Assembly: GCA_964510225.1 (NCBI GenBank)
Contig: CAZEAN010000025.1
Location: forward strand, 1 to 57,612
Source: CAZEAN01 sp964510225
GTDB lineage: Bacteria; Planctomycetota; Planctomycetia; Isosphaerales; Isosphaeraceae
Reading direction: 5' to 3'
Length of the DNA: 57,612 bases
Below the pieces are notes generated by a model, which made no database searches, was not told where the DNA came from, and was given only the letters and a program-made list of their open reading frames with translations. Positions 9,564 to 17,977 of the stretch are shown piece by piece (position 1 is the first letter of the stretch; each line of letters opens with the position of its first letter). Position numbers and translations under genes: made by a program.

Positions 9564-9894
9564 GGTGAAGTACCTGGAAAGACGCCATTCGATCTGACTT
9601 AAATCAGCGCCAGGCTAATCGGTTCATCGCTCGCCATCAACGATCGAGCCTCAAAGAATCACAGAATTGAGAGCGTGAGAACAGGAGCGACTTCTAAACA
9701 ACTCGATCCCAGCATCACCTATCCATGGTCGGAGGATAGATTCAGTCAGGAAATTGTCTATCCGCTATTTTTTACTGAACACACGTTGACTGAATGGCCG
9801 ATCCTTGAAATACTCTTTAACGACCATACTAGTGTTCTTGTGAATACTAGCATGGTAAAAATATCACAACCATCCCCCAAGAGGTTGGAATCCT
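9564..9894. other. 331-base divergent intergenic region
   Basis: This region separates the divergent sulfatase and VOC genes, so it must hold both promoters, but I could not fix convincing -35/-10 pairs. An inverted repeat CTAGT ... ACTAG at about 9829-9850, with ATACTAG repeated directly, lies 45-65 bases before the VOC start and could be an operator. A 78-codon open frame here (9675-9911) runs into the VOC gene and has no protein-like features. Confidence 0.35.
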
Positions 9895-10380
9895 ATGTCG
9901 GCGGAACTTAAACCGGTCCCAAATAACAAGCAGACCATCACTCCCTACTTGACGGTGAAGGCCCCCGACTCCGCGATCGCTTTTTATCGATCAGCCCTTG
10001 GTGCCGTCGAAGTCTTCCGGATGGAAGCACCAGGCACGGGGGAATTGATGCACGCAGAACTGAAGATCGGAGACGCGACCATTTACCTATCGGGCGAATG
10101 GCCAGACTTTGGGATCCTCGGACCTCTCGGTATTGGCGGCACCCCGGTGACGATCCACTTGAACGTTGGAGATGTGGACGCAGTTCACGACCAAGCAGTT
10201 GCCGCAGGTGCGACGAGTTTGATGGCACCAAGCAACCAGTTTTGGGGTGATCGTTTTGCGAAGTTTCAGGATCCGGAAGGGCACCGTTGGTCGATCGCTA
10301 CTCAGATCGAACAATTGACTCCGGAGCAGATGCAGGAGCGGATGCTCGAGTCGTTCGCGGAACCAGCGACCGATAAGTGA
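9895..10380 (+). CDS. VOC-superfamily (glyoxalase/PhnB-like) protein
   Basis: 161 residues forming one vicinal-oxygen-chelate domain of the PhnB/YdfG type: ITPYLTVKAPDSAIAFYRSALGA at the start, ELMHAELKIGDATIYLSGE in the middle, VHDQAVAAGATSLMAP, then FWGDRFAKFQDPEGHRWSIATQ. The pattern fits the paired beta-alpha-beta-beta-beta units that dimerise around a metal. Candidate ligands are His34-type and Glu residues, but this subgroup often lacks activity. There is no signal peptide, so it is cytosolic. Its role (aldehyde detoxification, antibiotic binding or other) cannot be inferred. It stands alone between a divergent sulfatase and a convergent oxidoreductase, 17 bases from the latter's stop. 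Confidence 0.85.
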   Translation: MSAELKPVPNNKQTITPYLTVKAPDSAIAFYRSALGAVEVFRMEAPGTGELMHAELKIGDATIYLSGEWPDFGILGPLGIGGTPVTIHLNVGDVDAVHDQAVAAGATSLMAPSNQFWGDRFAKFQDPEGHRWSIATQIEQLTPEQMQERMLESFAEPATDK

Positions 10381-10397
10381 GAGCTATCGTACGCAGA

Positions 10398-11546
10398 TCA
10401 GGGGATATCAATGAGATCACCGATCGTGCAGAACGCCGGGTTATCCCCTGGTTCTACCTCACCTAGGACCAACCCTCTCAGATAATCACCTACGATTGGA
10501 CCATGCTTAAAGCCGTGGCCTGAGCCCCCTCCGACGAGCCAGAGATTCTCCGCTTCGGGGTGGCGGTCGCCGAGAAATCTGCCGTCAGGGGTACCTGTGT
10601 ACTGACAGACCTTCCCCTCGATTAACGGCGCACCGGTAAGACTTGGGAACCGATCATTTAGGAAGTCGCGAGCTAGACTGATTCCCCCCGATGAAGGCAG
10701 GCGGTTTCCCGTTGTGGGCTCAAAGCTTGGTCCCCGTGTGTCATCTGCTAACTTAAAGCCACCAACCGACCCATTTCCGGGGATCCCATACCAGAACCGC
10801 TCACCGCGATAGGCCCAGACTGGCATCTTCGTGGGATAGAACTGAGATTCGGACGACCCGATCCCAAAGGTGAAGGTCTCTTGTCGACTGACGTGCAGCC
10901 TTGTTCCCAGTAATTCAGGAAAGAGTTGGGGCAACCAGGGACCGGCTGCGATCACAAAAGCATCCGCTTCAAGCTTACCGCCGTCTCCCAACTCCAAACC
11001 CTTGAGCTTTCCTTGATCAATCGGACCCAATCTCGCCCGAGCTTCCTGTACTGTACCACCTTCAATCTCTACTTGGGCGGCGACAAGCCGGGTCGCTTCG
11101 AGTGCATGAAGAAAGCCGGCACCTGGCTCGAAGAAAGCCCCCTCTAAATCGTCGGTCCGAATCTCTGGGTATTCGGTCCGGAGGTCGTGGGAATCAAGAC
11201 GGCGGTAAGGGACTCCCGCTTCGTCATAGTTTGCCAAAATTGTTGTCTCAAGCGCACCGAATTGGCTCGTCAACCAAAGCAGGCCTGTTTCTTCGAATAA
11301 ATGTCGACCCGTTTCTTGTTCGAATTCGAGCCAATGCTGCTTGGCCTTGCGAGCGATCTCCAGGAACTCTTTCCTTGGATAGGCAAGCCGGAGGACTCGT
11401 GTAGAACCGCTGGAGCTGGATCTAACGTTTCCTGCTCCCCATAGATCCACTAACGTCACCGCTGCCCCACCACGGAGGAGTCTTAGTGCAGTCCAACCGC
11501 CAAAGGCCCCTCCTCCTACCACCACCACATGATACTGACGATTCAT
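10398..11546 (-). CDS. sarcosine oxidase / N-methyl amino acid oxidase-like FAD enzyme
   Basis: 382 residues of the DAO family. The N-terminal dinucleotide fold is VVVVGGGAFGGWTALRL (7-23), and SSSSGSTRVLRLAYP (43-57) matches the flavin-binding loop of monomeric sarcosine and N-methyltryptophan oxidases. Cys314 in VCQYTGTPDGRF corresponds to the cysteine that carries covalent FAD in that group, and GGGSGHGFKHGP (339-350) is the C-terminal flavin loop. It should oxidise a secondary or N-methyl amine with oxygen, giving H2O2 and an aldehyde. It has no signal peptide. It lies 12 bases after the cyclase-family gene on the same strand, so the two are probably co-transcribed. The substrate is unknown. 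Confidence 0.88.
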   Translation of the reverse strand: MNRQYHVVVVGGGAFGGWTALRLLRGGAAVTLVDLWGAGNVRSSSSGSTRVLRLAYPRKEFLEIARKAKQHWLEFEQETGRHLFEETGLLWLTSQFGALETTILANYDEAGVPYRRLDSHDLRTEYPEIRTDDLEGAFFEPGAGFLHALEATRLVAAQVEIEGGTVQEARARLGPIDQGKLKGLELGDGGKLEADAFVIAAGPWLPQLFPELLGTRLHVSRQETFTFGIGSSESQFYPTKMPVWAYRGERFWYGIPGNGSVGGFKLADDTRGPSFEPTTGNRLPSSGGISLARDFLNDRFPSLTGAPLIEGKVCQYTGTPDGRFLGDRHPEAENLWLVGGGSGHGFKHGPIVGDYLRGLVLGEVEPGDNPAFCTIGDLIDIP

Positions 11547-11558
11547 CGAAGTCTCTTG

Positions 11559-12395
11559 TCAGGGAAGTATGGCGATGATCCGAGTCGGTCCACCAGTTCC
11601 GCCCCCGATTTTCATCGGCAAGGCAATTAGCGTAGCACCACCCTCGGGGAGCTTCTCAAGCTGGGCAACATTTTCGAGACCGTAGAGACCCGCACCACAG
11701 AGAATCCGGTGTGTTTCGAAGTCGACTGACTGGCCGTGATCGAGGCTCGCTGTATCGAGGCCAACGCCCTGGATCGACCGATTCTCGACCAGCCAAGTTG
11801 CTGCACTTGGACCAATGCCAGGAAAGTGAAGGTTCTCCACGTCACCAGGCACATCGGAACCAAGGTAATTCTTTTTATCGGGCCAATACCGCCCCCAGCC
11901 AGTCCGGAAGAGAACGATCGCGCCCTCCGGAATCGGACCATGTGTGGCTTCCCAGTTCTGAAGATCAACCACCTGAACTTGGTAGTCTGGATTTTCTTGG
12001 CATGATTCCGTGACGTCGACCACCACTGCGGGACCAATGAAACGATCAACCGGGATCTGGTCCGCGGTCAATTGCCCTTCAGCGAAGTGGATCGGACTGT
12101 CGAGGTGGGTTCCTCCATGTTCACTTCCTCCATAGGTCGCTGAGGCATACCACTTGCCGTCGTTCCTGCCCCAGCGCACTTGATCCCAATGAAAATGCTC
12201 ATCCAAGGGCCAGTAAATAGTCGTTTCATCAAACGCATACGTGAGGTCAATGACCTTATTTCGCAACTCGGATACTAACTTAATTGATCGCTCCAGGTCC
12301 GTTTCCTGAGAACGCGGCTGGGCTCCTAATAGAATTCCAGTGGAGACCATCAATCCAGCCGTGACTAGAACGCCAAAGCGTCGCCGCATCGTCAT
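11559..12395 (-). CDS. exported cyclase-family (kynurenine-formamidase-like) hydrolase
   Basis: 278 residues with a signal peptide (MTMRRRFGVLVTAGLMVSTG, cleavage near residue 25). The family's metal motif is intact: H93-GGT-H97-L-D99-SPI-H103-F. The downstream IQGVGLDTASLDHG and ALPMKIGGGTGGPTRIIA blocks also match. Family members are metal-dependent amidohydrolases including kynurenine formamidase and isatin hydrolase; the export signal argues against a role in tryptophan breakdown in the cytosol. It sits between upp (45 bases upstream) and the FAD oxidase (12 bases downstream), all leftward. Co-transcription with the amine oxidase suggests a linked catabolic pathway, but this is inference. 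Confidence 0.85.
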   Translation of the reverse strand: MTMRRRFGVLVTAGLMVSTGILLGAQPRSQETDLERSIKLVSELRNKVIDLTYAFDETTIYWPLDEHFHWDQVRWGRNDGKWYASATYGGSEHGGTHLDSPIHFAEGQLTADQIPVDRFIGPAVVVDVTESCQENPDYQVQVVDLQNWEATHGPIPEGAIVLFRTGWGRYWPDKKNYLGSDVPGDVENLHFPGIGPSAATWLVENRSIQGVGLDTASLDHGQSVDFETHRILCGAGLYGLENVAQLEKLPEGGATLIALPMKIGGGTGGPTRIIAILP

Positions 12396-12440
12396 GCTCC
12401 GATCATCGAAGAAGGGTTGTAGTGTAGTCTGAGTCCTGGA

Positions 12441-13070
12441 TCAGAAGGCAGTTCCGAATTGGCGATCTCCGGCATCTCCGAGACCCGGCGTGATGAAGCC
12501 GATTTCGGTGAGGCCGCGATCGATCGCTCCGAGATGAATGGGAATAGTTGGGAAGGCGTCGGTCAGTCGTTTGATACCCTCCGGCGCACCGATCAAGGAG
12601 ACTACTTTAATGATTGAGACTCCAATCTCGGTGAGTATCTCACAAGTCCGAATCGCCGAGCCTCCCGTCGCGAGCATTGGATCAACAACAATGGCAACCT
12701 TGGCTTCACAACGTTCGCTGAGCTTATTGTAATACTCGGTTGGCTTCAGTGTCGTTTCGTCTCGAAAGAGACCGATATGCCAAACTTGCGCTTCCGGGAT
12801 CAGGTCCATGAAGCCTTCGGCCATCCCGAGACCAGCGCGAAGAATCGGTACAATTGCCACCGTGCCGTCAAGCTCGTAACCGTCAGCCTGAGCCATTGGT
12901 GTTTGAACCGTGATCGGTCGCGTCGGGAGATCAGTCGTCGCCTCCGCACCTAACAGAACGGAAAGATTGCGGACCAAAATCCGGAACTCTGGCGGCGTTG
13001 TCTGAACCGATCTGAGCTTAGCGATTTGTTGCCTGACCAGTGGGTGTTTGGATTCGGAGACGAGTGACAT
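12441..13070 (-). CDS. upp: uracil phosphoribosyltransferase
   Basis: 209 residues, the normal length. It makes UMP from uracil and PRPP in pyrimidine salvage, in the cytosol. The PRPP-binding motif is VVDPMLATGGSA (129-139). Also diagnostic are VAIVPILRAGLGMAEG (71-86), the flexible-loop region DETTLKPTEYYNKL, and the uracil-binding C-terminus DRGLTEIGFITPGLGDAGDRQFGT. All catalytic elements appear intact. It starts at ATG and is divergent from the metallo-beta-lactamase-fold gene, sharing a 165-base promoter region with it. The two hydrolase/oxidase genes downstream are functionally unrelated as far as can be told. Confidence 0.97.
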   Translation of the reverse strand: MSLVSESKHPLVRQQIAKLRSVQTTPPEFRILVRNLSVLLGAEATTDLPTRPITVQTPMAQADGYELDGTVAIVPILRAGLGMAEGFMDLIPEAQVWHIGLFRDETTLKPTEYYNKLSERCEAKVAIVVDPMLATGGSAIRTCEILTEIGVSIIKVVSLIGAPEGIKRLTDAFPTIPIHLGAIDRGLTEIGFITPGLGDAGDRQFGTAF

Positions 13071-13235
13071 CAGAGCGATCTCCTGAGCGCAGTAAACGAC
13101 TCAGCTTACAGAGGCCTGGGTGGACAGGTGATCTACTCGTATTACAATACAAGGCGTCATCTGGCAACGATCGGCCTCCTTCCAAGGTCGTTGGTCGCCA
13201 TCAAACGATCAGGATTAAGGGCAGGTATCGGGTTC

Positions 13236-14111
13236 ATGGCCTTCGACTACACAGTCCTGGGGAGTGGGTCGAAGGGGAATGCCTCAATGATTACGATCGG
13301 AGGCGCTGGGGTATTGATCGATCCTGGTTTCGGTCCAAGGAATCTCCGCGACCGGCTCGCACAGGTCGGTGCCTCTTGGGAGATGGTCCGCGGTGCCGTC
13401 CTCACCCACACCCACTCTGACCATGTTGCTGATGCCACTCTACGTTGGATGGCTCGGACTCGGATCATACTCTATTGTCATGAAGGGCATCTCCCTCAAC
13501 TGGAGCGTCGGTCTGGTTTCCAAGCTTTGACCCAAGCACGATTAGTCCGGACTTTCGACGATCGTCCGTTCCTCCCGGCGCCTGGGCTCTGGGCCGAGGC
13601 GTTCTCATTGAAACATAGTGGTCCCACGTTTGGCTTTCGATTCGATGGCCGGACGAGACGTCGAGGGAGGTCCGCTGCCCTTGGCTACTTGACGGACACA
13701 GGCTCATGGAGCGAGCAAGTCGCTGATGCTCTGACCGACGTTGACCTCCTTGGCATCGAGTTTAACCACGACGTTGAACTCGAGCGAAATTCGGGCAGGG
13801 CACCTGCCTTGATCGCACGAAACCTCGGCCCGTTTGGCCATCTCTCGAACGATCAAGGTGCGGATCTTCTCGATTCCGTCGTGAAGCGATCGGGATCCGG
13901 GGCAGTCCGTCAGGTAGTCTTACTCCACCTGAGCGAGCAGTGCAACCGCCCGGATCTTGCCCTATCGGCAGCTAAGGCTCAACTTCAAGACATTGATCAT
14001 CGTGCAACCGTTTATGCTGCGCGACAAGGCGTACCCCTTCCGACGATTGGAGTGAGACCGGGTCGACGTTCCCGTGCAATCAGCATCGGCGGTTTCCCTT
14101 GGGAATCGTAA
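13236..14111 (+). CDS. metallo-beta-lactamase-fold hydrolase, YycJ/WalJ-like
   Basis: 291 residues from ATG 13236, where the family's usual opening begins (DYTVLGSGSKGNASMI). The frame is open upstream to a GTA/ATG region at 13128, but that extension looks non-coding. The zinc motif H58-T-H60-S-D62-H63 is intact, and later ligands are expected at LKHSGPTFGF, LTDTG and EFNHD. YycJ-type proteins are cytosolic single-domain nucleases or phosphodiesterases, linked elsewhere to cell-wall stress or mismatch repair; the role here is inferred only. It is followed after a short gap by lpxH on the same strand. Confidence 0.85.
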   Translation: MAFDYTVLGSGSKGNASMITIGGAGVLIDPGFGPRNLRDRLAQVGASWEMVRGAVLTHTHSDHVADATLRWMARTRIILYCHEGHLPQLERRSGFQALTQARLVRTFDDRPFLPAPGLWAEAFSLKHSGPTFGFRFDGRTRRRGRSAALGYLTDTGSWSEQVADALTDVDLLGIEFNHDVELERNSGRAPALIARNLGPFGHLSNDQGADLLDSVVKRSGSGAVRQVVLLHLSEQCNRPDLALSAAKAQLQDIDHRATVYAARQGVPLPTIGVRPGRRSRAISIGGFPWES

Positions 14112-14148
14112 TTAACACCAGTCATTGACCTCATTGTTCTTACATAAC

Positions 14149-14853
14149 GTGGCTTACTATTATCTTAGCGATGTACACTTAAGGCTCGATCGACCTGACC
14201 GAGGCGAGCGCCTTGCACGACTCGTTGATCGATTGACACCCCACGACCGCCTGACGATCGCCGGTGATCTCTGCGACTTCTGGTTCGCCAGTCGGCAACG
14301 TGGAGACGATCCGATGTCTTGCGCTGGGCTCCGTGCACTTGCTCGGTTTCGTGAACGCGGTGGCGACCTCACAATCCTCCCTGGAAATCATGACACTTGG
14401 CTCGGACCATTCTATGAACAGTCCCTTGGAGCACGATTCGTCCAAGAGCCGATCGATGAGGTCACTGAGGGGGTCCGAGTCCATCTCGTCCATGGTCATT
14501 TGCTCGGTGCGCGGTCATCTTGGAAAGCGGTCCTCGAGAGCAGAACTTTCTTGCAAGCGTTCGGAACGCTCCCTAGACCGATCGCGCGACGGCTAGCCAG
14601 CCGACTTGATGCGTCGAATGAGGTCCGAATTGCAGAAACGCACCGACGCCATCTTATTGTCTATCGAGAGTATGCCCGTGAACTCGCGGACGCTGGTCGT
14701 GCCGATCTGATCTTGTTCGGACATGTCCACGAGATCTTCGACGAACCGGCTGGTAACGCCCGGCTCATCGTCATCGGCCACTGGACTGAAGGCGGCGCCA
14801 GCTTTGTCCGGATCGACGACGGTGTGATTACTTTCGAACGGGAGGGACAATGA
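14149..14853 (+). CDS. lpxH: UDP-2,3-diacylglucosamine diphosphatase (LpxH-like)
   Basis: About 234 residues from GTG 14149; TTG codons at 14125 and 14134 are alternative starts, and none has a strong Shine-Dalgarno. It is a calcineurin-type phosphoesterase with all metal motifs: D8-x-H10 (YLSDVHL), GD40LCDFW, G-N80-H81-D82, HLVHGH and FGHVHEI. The GDLCDFW tryptophan variant and the overall size fit LpxH, which removes UMP from UDP-diacylglucosamine in lipid A synthesis at the inner membrane. This supports a lipid A-bearing outer membrane. Related UDP-diacylglucosamine or nucleotide phosphatases cannot be fully excluded. Confidence 0.85.
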   Translation: MAYYYLSDVHLRLDRPDRGERLARLVDRLTPHDRLTIAGDLCDFWFASRQRGDDPMSCAGLRALARFRERGGDLTILPGNHDTWLGPFYEQSLGARFVQEPIDEVTEGVRVHLVHGHLLGARSSWKAVLESRTFLQAFGTLPRPIARRLASRLDASNEVRIAETHRRHLIVYREYARELADAGRADLILFGHVHEIFDEPAGNARLIVIGHWTEGGASFVRIDDGVITFEREGQ

Positions 14854-14891
14854 CGGTTAGAGTGTTTCGTCCAAGCAATCGTCACGGAATC

Positions 14892-16424
14892 TCAAGGGAC
14901 GAGATCAATCCCGAGCTTGGTTTCAACCGCCTCGTGCATTTGGCGGTCAATTGTCTCGGCGAGTTCAGGCGTCAGAACGGAACCGTGATCGGCCCCTGGA
15001 ACGATCACCACGGGAGCGTCTGAACCAAGCTCCGCCAGCGTCTTCTTCAGTTGCTTTGTTGCCGCATCAAGATAAAACGTGTCAATGTCGCCCATCCAAA
15101 TGTGGATCTTTCCTTCGAGTAATGGACCAAGGCGGTCCCACTCGTCATCAAGAATCTCGCGGATGTCATAGTTTCGCCAGGCGTTCGCGATCTTGGGATC
15201 GATTGCACCCGTCCGGCGGTCCCAGAGTTTGGCAGCACGACTGCTTTTATCGAGGGGACTAAAGACAGCCTCGAAGGAACGGAGCTGCCCTCCTTCTCCA
15301 ATCACCTCTTCTAGTTTGGAGAAATCGTCGGTGAAAAGTACTGGGACGGTTCCTCTCCGAGCGATCGGTAGACGATTACCAAGACGATCAACGAACATGT
15401 TCGGATCATCCGCATAGATGTTGGCAGTCTGAAAGTGGTGAAAATCAACTGGGTCTGGACTCGTTGACCAGGTCCCTCCGAAGTATTCGGGGTAGTTGAT
15501 CTGGAGCCAGAGCGAACTCCAACCGCCTGACGAATGGCCATTCAGTAATCGGGCCGCGGGTTCGGCGATCGCAGGATAGTGCGCTTCGATGTAGGGAATT
15601 AACTCCTCGATCAATGCCTTACCTCGGGGGCCATTCGTCGCGGAATCGGCGAAGACGTGGTGGCCGTGGTAACAATCAGGATCGAGGACGACGCGGTTGA
15701 AGTCGTTTCCGTAGCCGAAGGATGGGACGCGACTGAGCACGAGGGCGTTGAAGTGGTTCCCACCAAAGCCAGGGATGATGTAAATCGTCGGACGCCTCTC
15801 CGTCGGCTCGAGTTCACCTTCAGGAAGGACGATCGCCGCACGATGGCGGATCTCGCGATGGTAGAAGTCCGAGAGTAAGTCGCTCCGGAATTCGATCAGT
15901 TTAATCCGATCTGATTCAGGAAAGGGTCTCGGTGCGATCACTTCATCGGCGATCAGACGAATCAGCCCATCGGTCGCTGGATTAATCTCACGTTGGATCA
16001 CCGAGCTTCTGGCGTTCCCCGGCGCCCCGATCGCGTGACTATCTTGATTCAGTCGGACGACCGCTTGGATGGCGTAGCGGCCAGGTTCAATCGTTTCCAA
16101 CGTGCCGGGAAATCCCGTCGCTTGATCATCAATGATGATCGGTGTTCCCGGCACCCAATCCTCGGCATCAATAGCAAACATCGGTTGCGGATTGAACCAG
16201 TTCGGTCCTCGAGAGGGAGGAGAACCTGTATCAGGCAGTCCAAACATGACGTAGACCCGCGCCGTGACAGGTTCCTCAGCGACCGATTCGTCGAGAATGA
16301 CCTCGAAACGGAGCGAATCATCTTGCGAGGCAATCGCCCTCCCCTTTCCGAACCCATCGAAACTTGGTACCAAGGCAATACAGAGCAGAAGTGCCAACCG
16401 GAACGATTTGCTTAAAATGCGCAT
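14892..16424 (-). CDS. secreted alpha/beta-hydrolase (enterochelin-esterase-like)
   Basis: 510 residues from ATG 16424, which gives a clean signal peptide (MRILSKSFRLALLLCIALVP); a GTG at 16451 would add nine residues. Residues about 30-190 form a beta-rich N-terminal domain. The hydrolase domain follows, with TIYIIPGFGGNH at the oxyanion region and the nucleophile elbow G296-H-S298-S-G300. A likely Asp is in WMGDIDTFY and the His is in VPGADHGSVL near the C-terminus. It resembles the putative-esterase family and should cleave an ester or thioester in the periplasm; the substrate is unknown. It is the last of three leftward genes, starting about 30 bases after the preceding stop. Confidence 0.8.
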   Translation of the reverse strand: MRILSKSFRLALLLCIALVPSFDGFGKGRAIASQDDSLRFEVILDESVAEEPVTARVYVMFGLPDTGSPPSRGPNWFNPQPMFAIDAEDWVPGTPIIIDDQATGFPGTLETIEPGRYAIQAVVRLNQDSHAIGAPGNARSSVIQREINPATDGLIRLIADEVIAPRPFPESDRIKLIEFRSDLLSDFYHREIRHRAAIVLPEGELEPTERRPTIYIIPGFGGNHFNALVLSRVPSFGYGNDFNRVVLDPDCYHGHHVFADSATNGPRGKALIEELIPYIEAHYPAIAEPAARLLNGHSSGGWSSLWLQINYPEYFGGTWSTSPDPVDFHHFQTANIYADDPNMFVDRLGNRLPIARRGTVPVLFTDDFSKLEEVIGEGGQLRSFEAVFSPLDKSSRAAKLWDRRTGAIDPKIANAWRNYDIREILDDEWDRLGPLLEGKIHIWMGDIDTFYLDAATKQLKKTLAELGSDAPVVIVPGADHGSVLTPELAETIDRQMHEAVETKLGIDLVP

Positions 16425-16454
16425 TGATTGATCTTTCTGAACCTTAGTCACTGT

Positions 16455-17975
16455 TCAATTGCCGCCGAGTCGCTGTTCGAGGGAACCACTCGACTGAGTC
16501 GGGGTAGTAGAGCCTTGAGGTGATCGCGCGCGTCGGAGTGCCTCGGAATAAGCGTTGTAGGCTTCGTCGCCCAGGTAGCGTTCAATCAACGCCTGAGTTT
16601 CACGGAGTTCGGCTTGAGCTGTGGGCGTTAGCACCGGTACCCGTTGCTCTCGTTGAGTTTGGCTCGCTTGCTGTCTCCAACTTTCGAGTTGATCCACAAA
16701 GGAGTCCTTCGAAGGAAGTTCGCGGTACTGTTCTAACAACTCCTCGACGTCATCCCAGTTTCCCCCTGCCGAGCGAGCGTCTAAAGCCGCCTCCAATCGA
16801 CCCCTCCGTGCCACGAGATCAACGAGCTGATCTTGCATCGCCAAGAGCCGGAACTCAAGTGCGACTGCTTCGGGCTTCGTGACGACCGGAATCCGTCTGA
16901 CCTCGGCGGTTTCGCCTGGTAAGACAGGGACCTCGCGGAGTGGTTCGATCCCAGCGGCTAAGAGTCGGAGGATGACGAGTTCGTCGGAGAACATCGGCGG
17001 AAGCGTGATCATGCCGTCCCGATTCGTAGTCCCGATTTCTCGGGGAGCACGTTCGTCAAGTTCTCGGGCTGTGACGACGTAACCGGCGACAGGCTCTGCT
17101 TCCTCGCCAAGACCTGCGACGAATTGAAAACTCGTGGTTAAGTTAGCCGGTGAGACCCCGAGGGCGACTTGTCGATAACGCCCGGCAATTCGTCTCGGGA
17201 GGGGCGACCGGAGTCCACTGACAATCTCGGCCTGAGCCTCGGAACCATTGAGCCGAGCTACCTTCAGGTAGGTAAAAGGAACAGAGGCGATCTGTTCGAT
17301 TTCTCCTTCCGACGTTAGGAAGATCCGGAATGGCCGGAAGACCGAACCCTGCTCCACGATCCGACCGGTTGGTGAAGATGCAGGGAGGGCAGCTCCTTGG
17401 ATCGTGATCGTGGCAGTTTTCCCTTCGGAACCTTCAATTTCAGCGACGGGTGCGAAGAGTCGTTGACTGAGTTCAAAGAGTGATCGCGCAGCGTCACTCG
17501 GATAGGGTGCATCTTGTCGGTAGAGCGGGCCGAGTTCGCCAGTGAGCACATCATATTCACGGCCTTCAATGGCAAATCCGGCGTTCAATTCTGCCGGTTC
17601 TATTCGTAGAAACCAACCTTTATCAGCTCCCGCGACTGAAGCAGCGATCAACTCAGGTTGAATCTGGTTCAGATCGAGCCCCTTGGTCGGTCCAGGATCT
17701 CTGATTAATTCGATCTCCCAGGGGAGCCCCACGAATCGATCGACGAGAACGAGCCAACCATCAACGAGGTCTTTAGCTTGTCGAGGTCCGACCCTCGAAG
17801 CGGGATCGACTGTTAACCAAGTCCGGATTTGGTACGGACGCTCTGCCGCTGAAGTCTCCGGCTCACTTTGGTCCGACTGCCGGCCGATCGCCGCGGTGAC
17901 GAAGATGGTGTGGGCAAGTCCGACGAATGCGACGAACATTAATCGGACGTAAGGCACCGGGAACCTACCAACCAA
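16455..17975 (-). CDS. secreted protein of unknown function, Planctomycetota-type
   Basis: A 500-520 residue protein. The frame is open from GTG 18017, which would overlap the upstream gene by 40 bases. TTG 17975 follows GGAGAG at a good distance, and ATG 17939 is a third option. All give an N-terminal hydrophobic export signal (MFVAFVGLAHTIFVTAAIG). The middle has strand-rich stretches, with a carboxypeptidase-regulatory-like piece (VVTARELDERAPREIGTTNRDGMITLP) recalling bacterial Ig/CarboxypepD folds. The end has helical, Gln-rich coiled segments (about 400-500) and a disordered Ser/Thr/Pro tail. No enzyme motif is visible. Being translationally close to the binding-protein gene suggests a shared envelope process. 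Confidence 0.65.
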   Translation of the reverse strand: MVGRFPVPYVRLMFVAFVGLAHTIFVTAAIGRQSDQSEPETSAAERPYQIRTWLTVDPASRVGPRQAKDLVDGWLVLVDRFVGLPWEIELIRDPGPTKGLDLNQIQPELIAASVAGADKGWFLRIEPAELNAGFAIEGREYDVLTGELGPLYRQDAPYPSDAARSLFELSQRLFAPVAEIEGSEGKTATITIQGAALPASSPTGRIVEQGSVFRPFRIFLTSEGEIEQIASVPFTYLKVARLNGSEAQAEIVSGLRSPLPRRIAGRYRQVALGVSPANLTTSFQFVAGLGEEAEPVAGYVVTARELDERAPREIGTTNRDGMITLPPMFSDELVILRLLAAGIEPLREVPVLPGETAEVRRIPVVTKPEAVALEFRLLAMQDQLVDLVARRGRLEAALDARSAGGNWDDVEELLEQYRELPSKDSFVDQLESWRQQASQTQREQRVPVLTPTAQAELRETQALIERYLGDEAYNAYSEALRRARSPQGSTTPTQSSGSLEQRLGGN

Positions 17976-17977
17976 GA

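Noticed and set aside
9675..9911. 78-codon ORF before the VOC gene
   Set aside because: It has no ribosome site or recognisable domain, has AT-rich intergenic composition, and overlaps the VOC start in another frame.
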